A stretch of DNA of 17,184 nucleotides from Asaia bogorensis (GTDB taxonomy: Bacteria; Pseudomonadota; Alphaproteobacteria; Acetobacterales; Acetobacteraceae): assembly GCA_945871455.1 (NCBI GenBank), contig CAMBXJ010000034.1, positions 1 through 17,184 of the forward strand, written 5' to 3'. The notes below the pieces were generated by a model. It was not told the DNA's origin. It saw only the letters and a list, made by a program, of their open reading frames with translations, and made no database searches. The position numbers and the translations under genes were made by a program. Shown in pieces: positions 1 through 7,800 of the stretch. Positions within the stretch are counted from its first letter, which is position 1. Each line of letters starts with the position of its first letter.

Positions 1-123
1 TTTGCCCGAAGGGCAGCCGTAGCTGCCGCGCGGCTCTCCCCGCGGTCCGCGGCCAGGCACAGACCGTGGTATGCTGCGCGGCGCAACTCCATTTGCTCGA
101 CGCAATGGCCGTTTATTGCGCAG

Positions 124-158
124 CGCATTTACATACCGATTTGACAACACTATGTCAA
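124..158 (-). promoter_or_regulatory. Possible leftward promoter overlapping an 18-bp palindrome
   Basis: Read on the minus strand, a perfect TTGACA (158-153) is followed after 17 nt by TATGTA, a partial -10 match. The -35 box is one arm of the palindrome TTGACA-N6-TGTCAA, whose other arm sits inside the spacer, a typical position for a repressor operator. The expected transcript would run out of the left edge of the window through the hairpins at 13-26 and 3-13. The -10 match is weak, so this is only suggestive. Confidence 0.3.
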
Positions 159-279
159 CGCACGGCGATTCGCGCGCCACCGCCACCGCCCCCGGCCTGG
201 GCGTTGTGTCCCTCAAACCGCCGGGTATGCCCGAGGTTCCGTCGATCACCTTGGGTCTGCTCGAGTTCTGATCGCCACG

Positions 280-311
280 GCCGGGTTGGGCATGATCGCG
301 ACCAACCCGGC
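280..311. repeat. 10-bp inverted repeat (stem-loop), terminator-like without a T tract
   Basis: The arms GCCGGGTTGG (280-289) and CCAACCCGGC (302-311) are exact reverse complements separated by 12 nt. No run of T follows on either strand, so intrinsic termination is doubtful. The element lies nine bases after the stop of a dubious 66-codon frame and 128 bp before hrpB. Confidence 0.45.
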
Positions 312-438
312 GGAGCGGCGAAAACCGCTCCAGACCCATCGCTAGTTGCGCGACCAATCGGACCAGTTCTCAGCCTTCCAGACGGGGAAGCGGTCGCCCA
401 TTCGCCATCACCGCCCAGACCCGGCATAACCGCGCCGA

Positions 439-2883
439 ATGCCCCCACGCCCAGACCTTCCCGACCTCCCCGTCACCGACGCCCTCCCGGCGTTAACGGA
501 CACCCTCGCCCAGGGGCGCAACGCCATCCTCGTCGCGCCCCCCGGCGCCGGAAAGACCACGGTCGTGCCGCTCGCGCTGCTGGATGCCCCGTGGCGAGGC
601 GACCAGCGTATCCTCATGCTGGAACCCCGCCGACTGGCCACCCGCGCCGCCGCCACCCGCATGGCATCGCTGCTGGGCGAACAGGTGGGCACCACCGCCG
701 GCTTCCGCACCCGGATCGATAGCGCCATGTCCGCCGCCACGCGGATAGAGGTCGTGACCGAGGGTCTGCTGGTCCGACGCCTGCAATCCGACCCGGGATT
801 GGACGGTGTCGCCGCCGTGCTGCTGGACGAAATCCACGAACGCTCCCTGGAATCCGACCTGGCTCTGGCACTCTGCCTGGACCTGCAACGGCAACTTCGC
901 CCGGAACTTCGCCTGCTGGCGATGTCCGCCACCGCCGATGGCGCGCGTCTGGCCGGCCTGATGAACGCCGATGTCATCGAGAGCGCCGGGCGGATGTTCC
1001 CGGTCGCCATCTACCACACCCCGCGCGATATCCAGGGCCCCCGCGACCTCCCCGAGGCAATGGCCCGGGCGATCCGCGCCGCGCTGGCCGAACACGACGG
1101 CGACATCCTCGCCTTCCTTCCGGGCATGGCGGAAATCCGCCGCACCCAGACCGCGCTCGATCGGTGTGGCGCGCTGGTGCTGCCGTTGCACGGCGACCTT
1201 CCCCCGGCCGAACAGGATCGCGCGCTGCGTCCGGCGGACACGCGCCGGGTGGTGCTCGCCACCTCGATCGCGGAGACGTCGCTGACCGTTCCCGGTGTCA
1301 GGATCGTGGTCGATGGCGGCTGGCGGCGGGCACCACGGCTGGATGCCAGCACCGGCCTGACCCGGCTGGCCACCATGCGGATATCGCGCGCGGCCGCCGA
1401 ACAGCGGGCCGGGCGGTCCGGGCGGGAGGCACCCGGTGTGGCGATCCGATTGTGGTCGCCCGCCCTGCATCGCGGATTGCCGGCGTTCGACCGGCCGGAA
1501 ATCCTGGAAGCGGAATTGTCGTCGCTGGTGCTCGATTGCGCCGCCTGGGGCACCGCGCCGGATGCGCTGGCGTTCCTGGACAAGCCGCCATCCGGGGCGC
1601 TAAAGGCCGCCGCCGCCCTGCTCGCCGAACTGGGCGCGCTGGATGCCGACGCCCGCATTACGCCAACGGGCCGGCGCATGGCCCAACTCGGCGCACACCC
1701 CCGCCTGTCGGCGATGATGCTGGAAGCGACCACCGCCGGAGAGGCCGCCCTGGCCGCGACCCTGGCCGCGCTGCTGGAAGAACGCGACCCGCTGCGCGCG
1801 CCCGACGCGCCGGCCGACATCGCATCCCGCCTGGCCGCCCTCACCCATGGCGACGCCACCGCCGACCGCGGCGCGATGTCCCGCATTCGCCAGACCGCGC
1901 GCCAGTATCGCCGCCGCCTGCGCATCCAGGGCGACCCGGCCGAGGACGGCGACCCCGGCAAGCTGCTCGCCGCCGCCTTCCCGGACCGCATCGCCCAGCG
2001 CCGCGGGGAGCCTGGCTCCTTCCGGCTTTCAGGCGGCGGCGGCGCGCGCCTGCCACGCACGGACAAGCTGGCCGACGCCAATCTGCTGGTCGTTGCGTCC
2101 ATGGAGGTCAAGGCGTCCGCCCGTATCCGCATGGCGGCGCCGTTGGACGTGGACGCATTGCCGCATGTGCTGGCCGCACGGGTGACGGAAACCGTGGAGT
2201 CGGGCTTCGATGCGGTGTCGGGAACCGTGCTGGCGCGCCGGCGTCGCCGCCTGGGCAGCCTGGTGTTGACCGACCGCACCGAGCAGGCCGATCCCGCGCA
2301 ACTGGCCGAGGCCCTGGCCCGCGCCGCGGCCGATCAGGGGTTGCGGGTCCTGAATTGGACCGACGATGCCCGCCAATACCAGGCACGAGTCGGTTTGATG
2401 CGCGCGCTGGAACCGGACCAGGACTGGCCGGACCTATCGGATGCCGCCTTGGCCGCCACTGCCCCCGACTGGCTCGCCCCTCACCTGCTCGGGGTCGGGA
2501 AACTGGCGGATCTGGCGCGCCTGGACCTGCCGGGCCTGCTGCGCGGATTGCTGCCCTGGGCGCTGGCCAATCGGTTGGATCGCGATGTGCCGACGCATCT
2601 CTCGCTGCCAGGCGGGCGCGCTTCGGTCGATTACACGCAGCCGGTGCCGCTGGCTTCGGCGCGGGCGCAGCATTACTATGGCTTGGCCTCGACACCGTTG
2701 CTGGCCGGAGGGCGGATCGCCCTGCGGCTGGCGCTGCTGTCGCCCGCGGGCCGGCCGATCGCGGTGACCGCCGATCTGGCTGGATTCTGGAAAGGCGCCT
2801 GGGCGGATGCACGCCGGGATATGCGTGGCCGCTATCCGAAACACAACTGGCCCGAAGATGGGGGCCGAACGGTGCAAAACTGA
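439..2883 (+). CDS. hrpB: ATP-dependent RNA helicase HrpB (DExH family)
   Basis: An 814-residue cytoplasmic superfamily 2 helicase of the HrpA/HrpB group, thought to unwind or remodel RNA. Visible motifs are the Walker A loop PPGAGKT (34-40), the DEIH box (130-133), the SAT motif (163-165) and motif VI QRAGRSGR (322-329). The N-terminal half thus carries both RecA-like domains. The C-terminal half has the HrpB-specific region and ends with the diagnostic block RGRYPKHNWPED just before the stop, so the protein is full length and intact. The ATG at 439 puts Walker A near residue 35, as is usual for HrpB; no strong Shine-Dalgarno precedes it. The protease gene follows 56 nt downstream on the same strand. 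The exact RNA substrate of HrpB in this group is not established. Confidence 0.96.
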   Translation: MPPRPDLPDLPVTDALPALTDTLAQGRNAILVAPPGAGKTTVVPLALLDAPWRGDQRILMLEPRRLATRAAATRMASLLGEQVGTTAGFRTRIDSAMSAATRIEVVTEGLLVRRLQSDPGLDGVAAVLLDEIHERSLESDLALALCLDLQRQLRPELRLLAMSATADGARLAGLMNADVIESAGRMFPVAIYHTPRDIQGPRDLPEAMARAIRAALAEHDGDILAFLPGMAEIRRTQTALDRCGALVLPLHGDLPPAEQDRALRPADTRRVVLATSIAETSLTVPGVRIVVDGGWRRAPRLDASTGLTRLATMRISRAAAEQRAGRSGREAPGVAIRLWSPALHRGLPAFDRPEILEAELSSLVLDCAAWGTAPDALAFLDKPPSGALKAAAALLAELGALDADARITPTGRRMAQLGAHPRLSAMMLEATTAGEAALAATLAALLEERDPLRAPDAPADIASRLAALTHGDATADRGAMSRIRQTARQYRRRLRIQGDPAEDGDPGKLLAAAFPDRIAQRRGEPGSFRLSGGGGARLPRTDKLADANLLVVASMEVKASARIRMAAPLDVDALPHVLAARVTETVESGFDAVSGTVLARRRRRLGSLVLTDRTEQADPAQLAEALARAAADQGLRVLNWTDDARQYQARVGLMRALEPDQDWPDLSDAALAATAPDWLAPHLLGVGKLADLARLDLPGLLRGLLPWALANRLDRDVPTHLSLPGGRASVDYTQPVPLASARAQHYYGLASTPLLAGGRIALRLALLSPAGRPIAVTADLAGFWKGAWADARRDMRGRYPKHNWPEDGGRTVQN

Positions 2884-2939
2884 CAAAACCGATGCGCGGA
2901 ATTCTTGTGGCCGGCCATGACGCATGCCATCTGCTGGTC

Positions 2940-4004
2940 ATGTCAGTCAGAACATCCCCGGGCCGAGGCCTTGTCCTCGCCCTGCTGCTTTTGCTTGCCG
3001 CCTGTGCGCCGGGTGGCGCGATCGCGCGCGGCACACCCGACAGTTTCTCGCCGCTGGTCAAGCAGGTGATGCCCGCGGTGGTGAATATCGCCGTCACCGA
3101 GCAGACATCCGGCCGGGACCTGCTGGCCGAACTGCCACCGGAGTTGCGCGATACGCCGATGGGGCGGGAGTTCAAACGCCGCTACGGCAACCGCAAGGAA
3201 CAGACGATCGGCGCCGGGTCCGGCTTCATCGTCGATCCGTCCGGCATCATCGTGACCAACAGCCATGTCGTCGGGCGCGCCAGCCGCATCATGGTGCAAA
3301 TGACCGACGGGCGGCAGTTTCCCGCCCAGGTGATCGGCAATGACGACCTGACCGACGTCGCGGTGATCAAGGTCACCGGCGTGTCCGGGTTGCCATCGGT
3401 GGCCTGGGGCGATTCCCAGCTTGTGGAGGTCGGGGACTGGATCCTCGCGGCCGGCAATCCGTTCGGCCTGGGCGGCAGCGTCACCGCCGGGATCGTGTCG
3501 GCGCGCGGGCGGGATCTGGGGTCGGGACCGTTCGACAATTTCCTGCAACTGGATGCGCCGATCAACCCCGGCAACTCGGGCGGGCCGGTGTTCAACATGG
3601 CCGGTCAGGTGGTAGGCGTCAGCTCGGTGATCGTCTCTCCCACCGGCGCCTCGGTCGGGGTCGGCTTCGCGATTCCCAGCAACGCCGTCCGGTCCGTGGT
3701 GGACCAATTGCGGTCGACCGGATCGATGCAGCGCGGCTGGCTGGGTGTTTCGGTGGAGGAGCGGGAAGGCGTGGTGCTGATCGCCAACCTGGATCGTGGC
3801 GGTCCGGCCGGACGCGCCGGGATCCGGCCCGGGGACATCGTGGTGTCGATCAATGGGGAGCGTATCGAAACCGCGCGTGGCCTGATCCGCTCGGTCGCCG
3901 CCGTGCCGCCGGGCAACAATGCCCGGGTGGTGATCCGGCGCCAGGGCCGCGACATCGACGTGCCCGTGACCGTCGGCCGGCGACCGACGGAGCAGGCGGG
4001 CTGA
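2940..4004 (+). CDS. HtrA/Deg-type trypsin-like serine protease, predicted lipoprotein with one PDZ domain
   Basis: A 354-residue envelope protease related to DegP/DegS. The ATG at 2940 starts a classic lipoprotein signal: basic n-region, a leucine run at 11-19, and the lipobox LAAC at 19-22, so C22 is probably lipidated. The trypsin-like domain spans about 35-255, with the catalytic triad H109 (TNSHVV), D139 (LTDVAV) and S213 (GNSGGP). One PDZ domain follows (about 265-347, starting RGWLGV). An in-frame ATG at 2892 would place 16 residues before the signal and is less likely. The gene follows hrpB closely and may be cotranscribed. A membrane-tethered, single-PDZ protein resembles DegS in layout, though DegS uses a transmembrane anchor. 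Known family roles are quality control or stress signalling in the periplasm; the specific substrate here is unknown. Confidence 0.9.
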   Translation: MSVRTSPGRGLVLALLLLLAACAPGGAIARGTPDSFSPLVKQVMPAVVNIAVTEQTSGRDLLAELPPELRDTPMGREFKRRYGNRKEQTIGAGSGFIVDPSGIIVTNSHVVGRASRIMVQMTDGRQFPAQVIGNDDLTDVAVIKVTGVSGLPSVAWGDSQLVEVGDWILAAGNPFGLGGSVTAGIVSARGRDLGSGPFDNFLQLDAPINPGNSGGPVFNMAGQVVGVSSVIVSPTGASVGVGFAIPSNAVRSVVDQLRSTGSMQRGWLGVSVEEREGVVLIANLDRGGPAGRAGIRPGDIVVSINGERIETARGLIRSVAAVPPGNNARVVIRRQGRDIDVPVTVGRRPTEQAG

Positions 4005-4083
4005 TCGGGCGCATCGTCGATAATGGTGGGATCGGATCGCCGGCGGCCTATCGTGCGGAACATTTTCGGCATAGGTGAGTAGA

Positions 4084-4096
4084 ATAACAGGGTTAT
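4084..4096. repeat. Small AT-rich dyad with a -10-like TATACT
   Basis: ATAAC (4084-4088) and GTTAT (4092-4096) form a perfect 5-bp inverted repeat with a 3-nt loop in an otherwise GC-rich spacer. TATACT at 4094-4099 would serve as a -10 box for the downstream response regulator gene, but no matching -35 is seen 16-18 nt upstream. It may be an activator-dependent promoter or chance. Confidence 0.25.
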
Positions 4097-4136
4097 ACTA
4101 AACGGCTGAAAGATCGACCGCCGAACCGCCCCCCCA

Positions 4137-4224
4137 TCATTGCCGGGCTTGCCCCGGCAACCCGCTTCAACGCCACAGGGGGCCGGGGTTGGGGGGCAGG
4201 TTGCCGGGTCAGGCTCGGCAATGA
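4137..4224. repeat. Palindromic intergenic repeat, copy 1 (26-bp arms)
   Basis: The left arm at 4137-4162 and the right arm at 4199-4224 are inverted repeats matching at 23 of 26 positions, with a 36-nt G-rich loop. The arm core is TCATTGCCGGGCTTG on the left. It resembles the GTCAT-GCCGGG type palindromic repeats scattered between genes in many alphaproteobacteria. A second, more degenerate copy lies at 6642-6719. If transcribed it would form a long hairpin in the leader of the response regulator gene. It is probably a REP/MITE-like element rather than a terminator, since no T run follows. Confidence 0.75.
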
Positions 4225-4289
4225 CGAGGGGGGGACGCCATCGGTCGTTGCTTCCGCCAATTCATATTCGCCGGAACGGAGAGAGCACG

Positions 4290-4973
4290 ATGCGTATCCT
4301 GGTTGTGGAAGACGACAAGGACGTTGCCGGATTCGTCGTCCGTGGCCTGAAAGAAGCGGGCCACGTGGTGGAACACGTCGATAACGGCCGCGACGGGATG
4401 TTCATGGCGGCCAGCGAGGCCTTCGACGCGGTCGTGCTGGACCGCATGCTGCCGGGGGGAATCGACGGGATAAAAATCCTGGAGACCCTGCGCGCCCAGA
4501 AGAACCCCATCCCGGTGCTGATTCTATCCGCCCTCGCCGATGTCGATGAGCGGGTGAAGGGGCTGAAAGCCGGTGGCGACGACTACCTGACCAAGCCGTT
4601 TGCCTTCACCGAACTGCTGGCGCGGGTGGAAGCGCTGACCCGTCGTGGCAAGTCCGAAGGCCCGGTGACGAAACTGCAGGTCGAAGACCTGGAATTGGAC
4701 CTGCTGTCCCGCCAGGTGAAGCGAGCGGGCCGGAAGATCGACCTGCAACCCCGCGAATTCCGCCTGCTGGAATATCTGATGCGCTATGCTGGACAGGTCG
4801 TGACTCGCACCATGCTGCTGGAAGGCGTCTGGGATTACCATTTCGACCCTCAGACCAATGTGATCGACGTGCATGTCTCCCGTCTGCGTCAGAAGGTCGA
4901 CAAGCCGTTCAAGACCCCCCTGATCCACACGGTGCGCAACGCCGGTTACATGCTCCGTGCCGAACCGGTGTGA
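4290..4973 (+). CDS. OmpR/PhoB-family response regulator
   Basis: A 227-residue two-component transcription factor. The receiver domain (1 to about 118) has the acidic pair D8/D9, phospho-acceptor D51 (VLDRMLP), S80 in place of the usual Thr/Ser, and K102 (TKPF). The C-terminal winged-helix DNA-binding domain (about 130-225) ends with the usual RLRQKVD and VRNAGYML blocks. The ATG at 4290 is chosen because GGAGAG lies at 4278-4283, six bases upstream, and the receiver begins immediately with MRILVVEDD. A longer in-frame extension from 4140 would run through the palindromic repeat and is not credible. The partner kinase follows 178 nt downstream. The regulon cannot be told from sequence. Confidence 0.95.
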   Translation: MRILVVEDDKDVAGFVVRGLKEAGHVVEHVDNGRDGMFMAASEAFDAVVLDRMLPGGIDGIKILETLRAQKNPIPVLILSALADVDERVKGLKAGGDDYLTKPFAFTELLARVEALTRRGKSEGPVTKLQVEDLELDLLSRQVKRAGRKIDLQPREFRLLEYLMRYAGQVVTRTMLLEGVWDYHFDPQTNVIDVHVSRLRQKVDKPFKTPLIHTVRNAGYMLRAEPV

Positions 4974-4980
4974 CCGGCGT

Positions 4981-5015
4981 CACCCCTTCCTGGGAACCCG
5001 CCGGTCCCAGGGGTG
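4981..5015 (+). other. Stem-loop between response regulator and kinase genes
   Basis: CCTGGGA (4989-4995) pairs with TCCCAGG (5005-5011) across a 9-nt loop, and CACCCC (4981-4986) can extend the stem with a small bulge. It starts eight bases after the regulator stop. With no U tract it may attenuate or stabilise the transcript rather than end it, because the kinase downstream needs expression. The rest of the 178-nt spacer has no other feature I can support. Confidence 0.4.
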
Positions 5016-5151
5016 TGTCTCCGGGGGTATGGGCATGACGGTTCGGTGTGCAGGATGCCGCGTGGGGCGATCGGGGCCGGCGCGGATGGCCGGGTGTGCC
5101 CAGGCCGGCGGCGGACCCGAAACGCGTGATCGGCCTCGTGCCGGATAGCGT

Positions 5152-6528
5152 ATGATCGACACCCGGCTGCTCCGTTCGGCCAGCGTCCGCTTCGCCGCCA
5201 TCTACGCGGTGTTGCTGGCCCTCAGCGCCCTGGCCCTGACCTCGTTCATCTGGTGGTCGACCGCCGGATTGCTGGACCGCGAGACCGAGACCGAGATCCA
5301 GGCCGATGCGCAGGGATTGTCCGACCGGTGGACGCAAGCTGGCCTGCCCGGTCTGATGCTGACCATCGACGACCGGCTGGCGCAGAATGTCGATGGCGAC
5401 GCGGTCTATCTGCTGGTCGATGGGACCGGGCGATATCTCGCCGGGAACCTGATCGCCTGGCCGGCGCGGGTGGACCAGGCCGGACCGTATTTCGAACTGC
5501 CGGTGCAGCGCGCCGGGATGCGAACCCTGACCCGCGTCCGGGTCTATGATATCCCGCCCGGTCTGCGCCTGCTCATCGGTCGTGACGTGCATGTCCGCGC
5601 CCTGCTGCGCACCCTGGTGACCGATGCGTTGCTGTGGTCGATGCTGATCGTGTCCGTGATGGCGGCCAGCGGAGCGCTGCTGGTGCGCAACCTGTTCAAG
5701 CGCAGCCTGGCCAATGTCTCCGCCACCGCCACCGCCATCGCCGCCGGGGACCTGAGCCAGCGGGTCAGGCTGTCCGGCCGCGGCGATGAGCTGGATCAAC
5801 TGGCGGACGTGATCAACGAGATGCTGGATCGCATCGGGCGGCTGATGGAAGGCGTGCGCCAGGTATCGAACGCCATCGCCCACGACCTGCGCACCCCGAT
5901 CACCCGCGCCCGCACGCGGCTGGAGGATGCCGCGTCCCACGCGCGCGCGCCGGAAGACCTGCACGCGGCCATCGAGCGGGCGATCGCGGATCTCGACCAT
6001 ATTGTCGGCATCTTCCAGGCCCTGCTGCGCATCGCGGAAATCGAAGCCGGCTCCCGGCGCGCGTCCTTCGTCCGGTTGGACGTGGCGCCAGCGCTGTCCG
6101 ATATCGCCGAATTATACGAAGCAGTCGCGGAGGAGCGCGGGGTCACACTCGTGGTCGATCTGTCCGGAGCATTGCTGGTGCATGGCGACGGGGCGATGCT
6201 GCAACAGGCAGTGGCCAATCTGTTGGACAATGCCGTCAAGTTTTCACCAGACCAGGGCGTCGTTAGGCTGCGCGCGCGATCCGACCCGGATGCGGTGCGG
6301 ATCGAGGTCAGCGACCAGGGCCCCGGCATTCCGCCAGCCGATCGGCAGCGTGCGACCGAGCGGTTTTTCCGCGGCGAGACGGCGCGCAGCACCCCGGGGT
6401 CCGGGCTGGGGCTGGCTCTGGTATCCGCCGTCGCGCAATTGCACGGCGGATCATTGCGGTTGGAGGACGCCTCGCCAGGATTGCGAGCGGTGTTGAGCCT
6501 GCCAATCATCGGGAGCGCCGATGGCTGA
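5152..6528 (+). CDS. Sensor histidine kinase with HAMP domain
   Basis: A 458-residue inner-membrane kinase, probably the partner of the response regulator just upstream. Two transmembrane segments (about 13-35 and 157-178) enclose a periplasmic sensor region of about 120 residues. A HAMP linker follows (about 179-232), then the dimerisation domain with H244 in AHDLRTP. The ATPase domain contains N360 (LLDNAVKF), DQGPGIP and GSGLGLAL. All catalytic boxes are intact. The ATG at 5152 gives a short basic N-terminus ahead of the first membrane helix. The layout is that of EnvZ/QseC-type kinases; the periplasmic region carries no motif that names its ligand. A palindromic repeat lies about 110 nt past the stop. 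Confidence 0.95.
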   Translation: MIDTRLLRSASVRFAAIYAVLLALSALALTSFIWWSTAGLLDRETETEIQADAQGLSDRWTQAGLPGLMLTIDDRLAQNVDGDAVYLLVDGTGRYLAGNLIAWPARVDQAGPYFELPVQRAGMRTLTRVRVYDIPPGLRLLIGRDVHVRALLRTLVTDALLWSMLIVSVMAASGALLVRNLFKRSLANVSATATAIAAGDLSQRVRLSGRGDELDQLADVINEMLDRIGRLMEGVRQVSNAIAHDLRTPITRARTRLEDAASHARAPEDLHAAIERAIADLDHIVGIFQALLRIAEIEAGSRRASFVRLDVAPALSDIAELYEAVAEERGVTLVVDLSGALLVHGDGAMLQQAVANLLDNAVKFSPDQGVVRLRARSDPDAVRIEVSDQGPGIPPADRQRATERFFRGETARSTPGSGLGLALVSAVAQLHGGSLRLEDASPGLRAVLSLPIIGSADG

Positions 6529-6641
6529 TATAGGCCGCCCCGTCGTCGATCGACATGCGCGCGGGGGAGCCGAGGGAAACGGCACCCGATTGCGTGCGGC
6601 TACCGACCGGCGGAAACCATGACCCATAGGGGTCCCCTGAC

Positions 6642-6719
6642 CGTCATAGCCGGATTTGATCCCCCAACCCGCTCCCAGCCGTCGAAGCGCGGGTTGCTGG
6701 GCCAAACCCGGCAATAACG
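6642..6719. repeat. Palindromic intergenic repeat, copy 2 (29-bp degenerate arms)
   Basis: The left arm 6642-6670 and right arm 6691-6719 are inverted repeats matching at 22 of 29 positions, with a 20-nt loop. Core sequences (CGTCAT, GCCGG, CAACCC) and the bases after the right arm (CGAGG) match copy 1 at 4137-4224, so the two are the same repeat family. The copies flank the two-component pair. The remainder of 6529-6799 holds only minor GC-rich dyads and no gene I can support. Confidence 0.65.
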
Positions 6720-6799
6720 AGGAGGCCGTGGGAAAATCTGTCGGAAATGTCACCCGGATACCACCTGTTCGACGGTCCGGTTGCGGTATGCTGTGAGCG

Positions 6800-7093
6800 A
6801 TGATTTCCTTCACCCGAACCTGCGGTCTGGCCGCCATCGTCCTCGCAAGCGCCGGCCCGCTCGGCGCCCAGGCACCGCTGCCGGAACTGATGACCGATAC
6901 GCAGGAATATTGCGCGCTGTTGCGCGATCGGCTGGGGGTTCTGGTCGGAGCGTCAGTCGCGCAGCCGCCGCATGAAGTCGCCGACCTGTCGCGGCAGGGG
7001 GAGAATCTGTGTGCGCACGGCCATGTCCGCGGCGGCGTTCAGCGGCTGCGGCGCGCGCTGATCATCATGCAAAAGCATGGCGAGGCGCCGTAG
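6800..7093 (+). CDS. Small predicted exported protein of unknown function
   Basis: A 97-residue protein. The N-terminus is a convincing Sec signal (basic n-region, hydrophobic 9-19, likely cleavage after GAQA at about residue 25), leaving about 72 residues in the periplasm. Two cysteines, C38 (TQEYC) and C71 (ENLCAHG), could form a disulfide. The C-terminus is a basic helix (RGGVQRLRRAL). The pattern of an EYC motif, a middle spacer and CxHG-xxRGG looks like a small conserved family I have a sense of from alphaproteobacteria, but I cannot name a function. The Shine-Dalgarno is weak (GTGAGCG). It is the only rightward gene between the kinase and the convergent leftward cluster. Confidence 0.7.
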   Translation: MISFTRTCGLAAIVLASAGPLGAQAPLPELMTDTQEYCALLRDRLGVLVGASVAQPPHEVADLSRQGENLCAHGHVRGGVQRLRRALIIMQKHGEAP

Positions 7094-7174
7094 TCCCGGC
7101 TGACGGCCAACAGAACGTAACGGCTCGGATGGCGTAACCCCCGGATTGGACGACGCAGGGGTCCGTCTGCCATC

Positions 7175-7205
7175 GGCTGAGGACGCCTTGTGCAAGGCGC
7201 CAGCC
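7175..7205. terminator. Stem-loop between convergent genes, possible bidirectional terminator
   Basis: CGCCTTG (7184-7190) pairs with CAAGGCG (7193-7199), and GGCTG (7175-7179) pairs with CAGCC (7201-7205) to lengthen the stem. It sits midway in the 158-nt space between the stops of the small exported protein gene (+) and the RNase H-like gene (-), where a shared terminator is expected. No T run follows on either strand, so termination strength is uncertain. Confidence 0.5.
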
Positions 7206-7251
7206 CATCGGTCACGCGGGCGGCATCAACGACAACCGTCACGACAGGCTT

Positions 7252-7722
7252 TCAATTCGATTCGCGACGAGATGCCCTGGCCTGACGCAAAAGGTCCCGG
7301 CATGCCTCATCGCACCAGGTGTTGACGGCATTGCGTGGGGTGACCGTGCCCCTGTGGGCGCTGACATGACGAAACTCCACCACCAAACCGGGGCGTGACA
7401 CGCGCTCCGCGTAGATGGCAACGATCGGGGCATAGCGTGCTATCGCCCGCGCTTTCCGCAGTTGTCCGGTCAACGCATGAATCGCGACCAGGCAGTCGGT
7501 CTGCGCGATGATTTTCGACGCTGCCCCTGGCCGCAGGCGGGCCAGCGCGAAACAGAGCCCGTTGACCAGCGCCTGCGCCTCGGCGATCGACGAGTCGGGC
7601 ACGGACGCCTTGAACAGCCCGGCATGCCGCACGGTGCGCCCATCCGCTTTCGCCCACGCGGCATAGGCGGCGATCCGGGACGTCGAGCAATACGATGCGT
7701 CGGTAAACAGCGTGATCAGCAT
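7252..7722 (-). CDS. RNase H-fold protein (divergent RNase HI-like nuclease)
   Basis: A 156-residue protein whose motif order matches RNase HI: D8 (LFTDAS), E48 (AEAQAL), D76 (AQTDC), H123 (VSAHRG) and D138 (WCDEACR). The spacing is close to E. coli RNase HI (D10, E48, D70, H124, D134; 155 residues), so a two-metal nuclease acting on RNA in RNA-DNA hybrids is plausible. It differs in lacking the glycine-rich loop that normally follows the first Asp; here the segment is YCSTSRIAAY. The ATG at 7722 starts right at the first beta strand. Alternatives are ATG 7752 and TTG 7776, the latter with GGAG five bases upstream. The gene follows valS by 24-78 nt and is probably cotranscribed with it. True activity is unproven; it could be a specialised or inactive relative. 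Confidence 0.75.
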   Translation of the reverse strand: MLITLFTDASYCSTSRIAAYAAWAKADGRTVRHAGLFKASVPDSSIAEAQALVNGLCFALARLRPGAASKIIAQTDCLVAIHALTGQLRKARAIARYAPIVAIYAERVSRPGLVVEFRHVSAHRGTVTPRNAVNTWCDEACRDLLRQARASRRESN

Positions 7723-7800
7723 ACGACCGCCGAACTGGAATGCCGACAGCATGGCAACGCCGCCGACCGGTGCCAATATGTCTCCGTCGGCCGAACCGCC

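Larger units (their letters stand above)
1..438. other. Intergenic region upstream of hrpB, no convincing gene
   Basis: I find no gene I can defend here. A 66-codon open frame at 71-271, with an internal ATG at 152, lacks a ribosome binding site and resembles nothing I know. The stretch is rich in small dyads: GCAGC/GCTGC (13-26), TGCGC/GCGCA (75-85), CGCAAT/ATTGCG (101-120), TTGACA/TGTCAA (141-158), and a 10-bp inverted repeat at 280-311 with a 12-nt loop. These suggest control signals, possibly for a leftward gene lying before the window, and a terminator-like element after the small open frame. No strong rightward promoter for hrpB is apparent. Confidence 0.5.

Noticed and set aside
71..271. 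66-codon open frame near the left edge, or a 39-codon version from 152
   Set aside because: No ribosome binding site, no known motif. A stem-loop follows it at 280-311, which is not enough to call it a gene.
1164..2891. Long in-frame extension upstream of the serine protease
   Set aside because: It overlaps hrpB in another frame and is Arg/Gly/Ala-rich; the lipoprotein signal sets the start at 2940.
4909..6000. 363-codon minus-strand frame
   Set aside because: Antisense to the histidine kinase; no domain and shadow-type composition.
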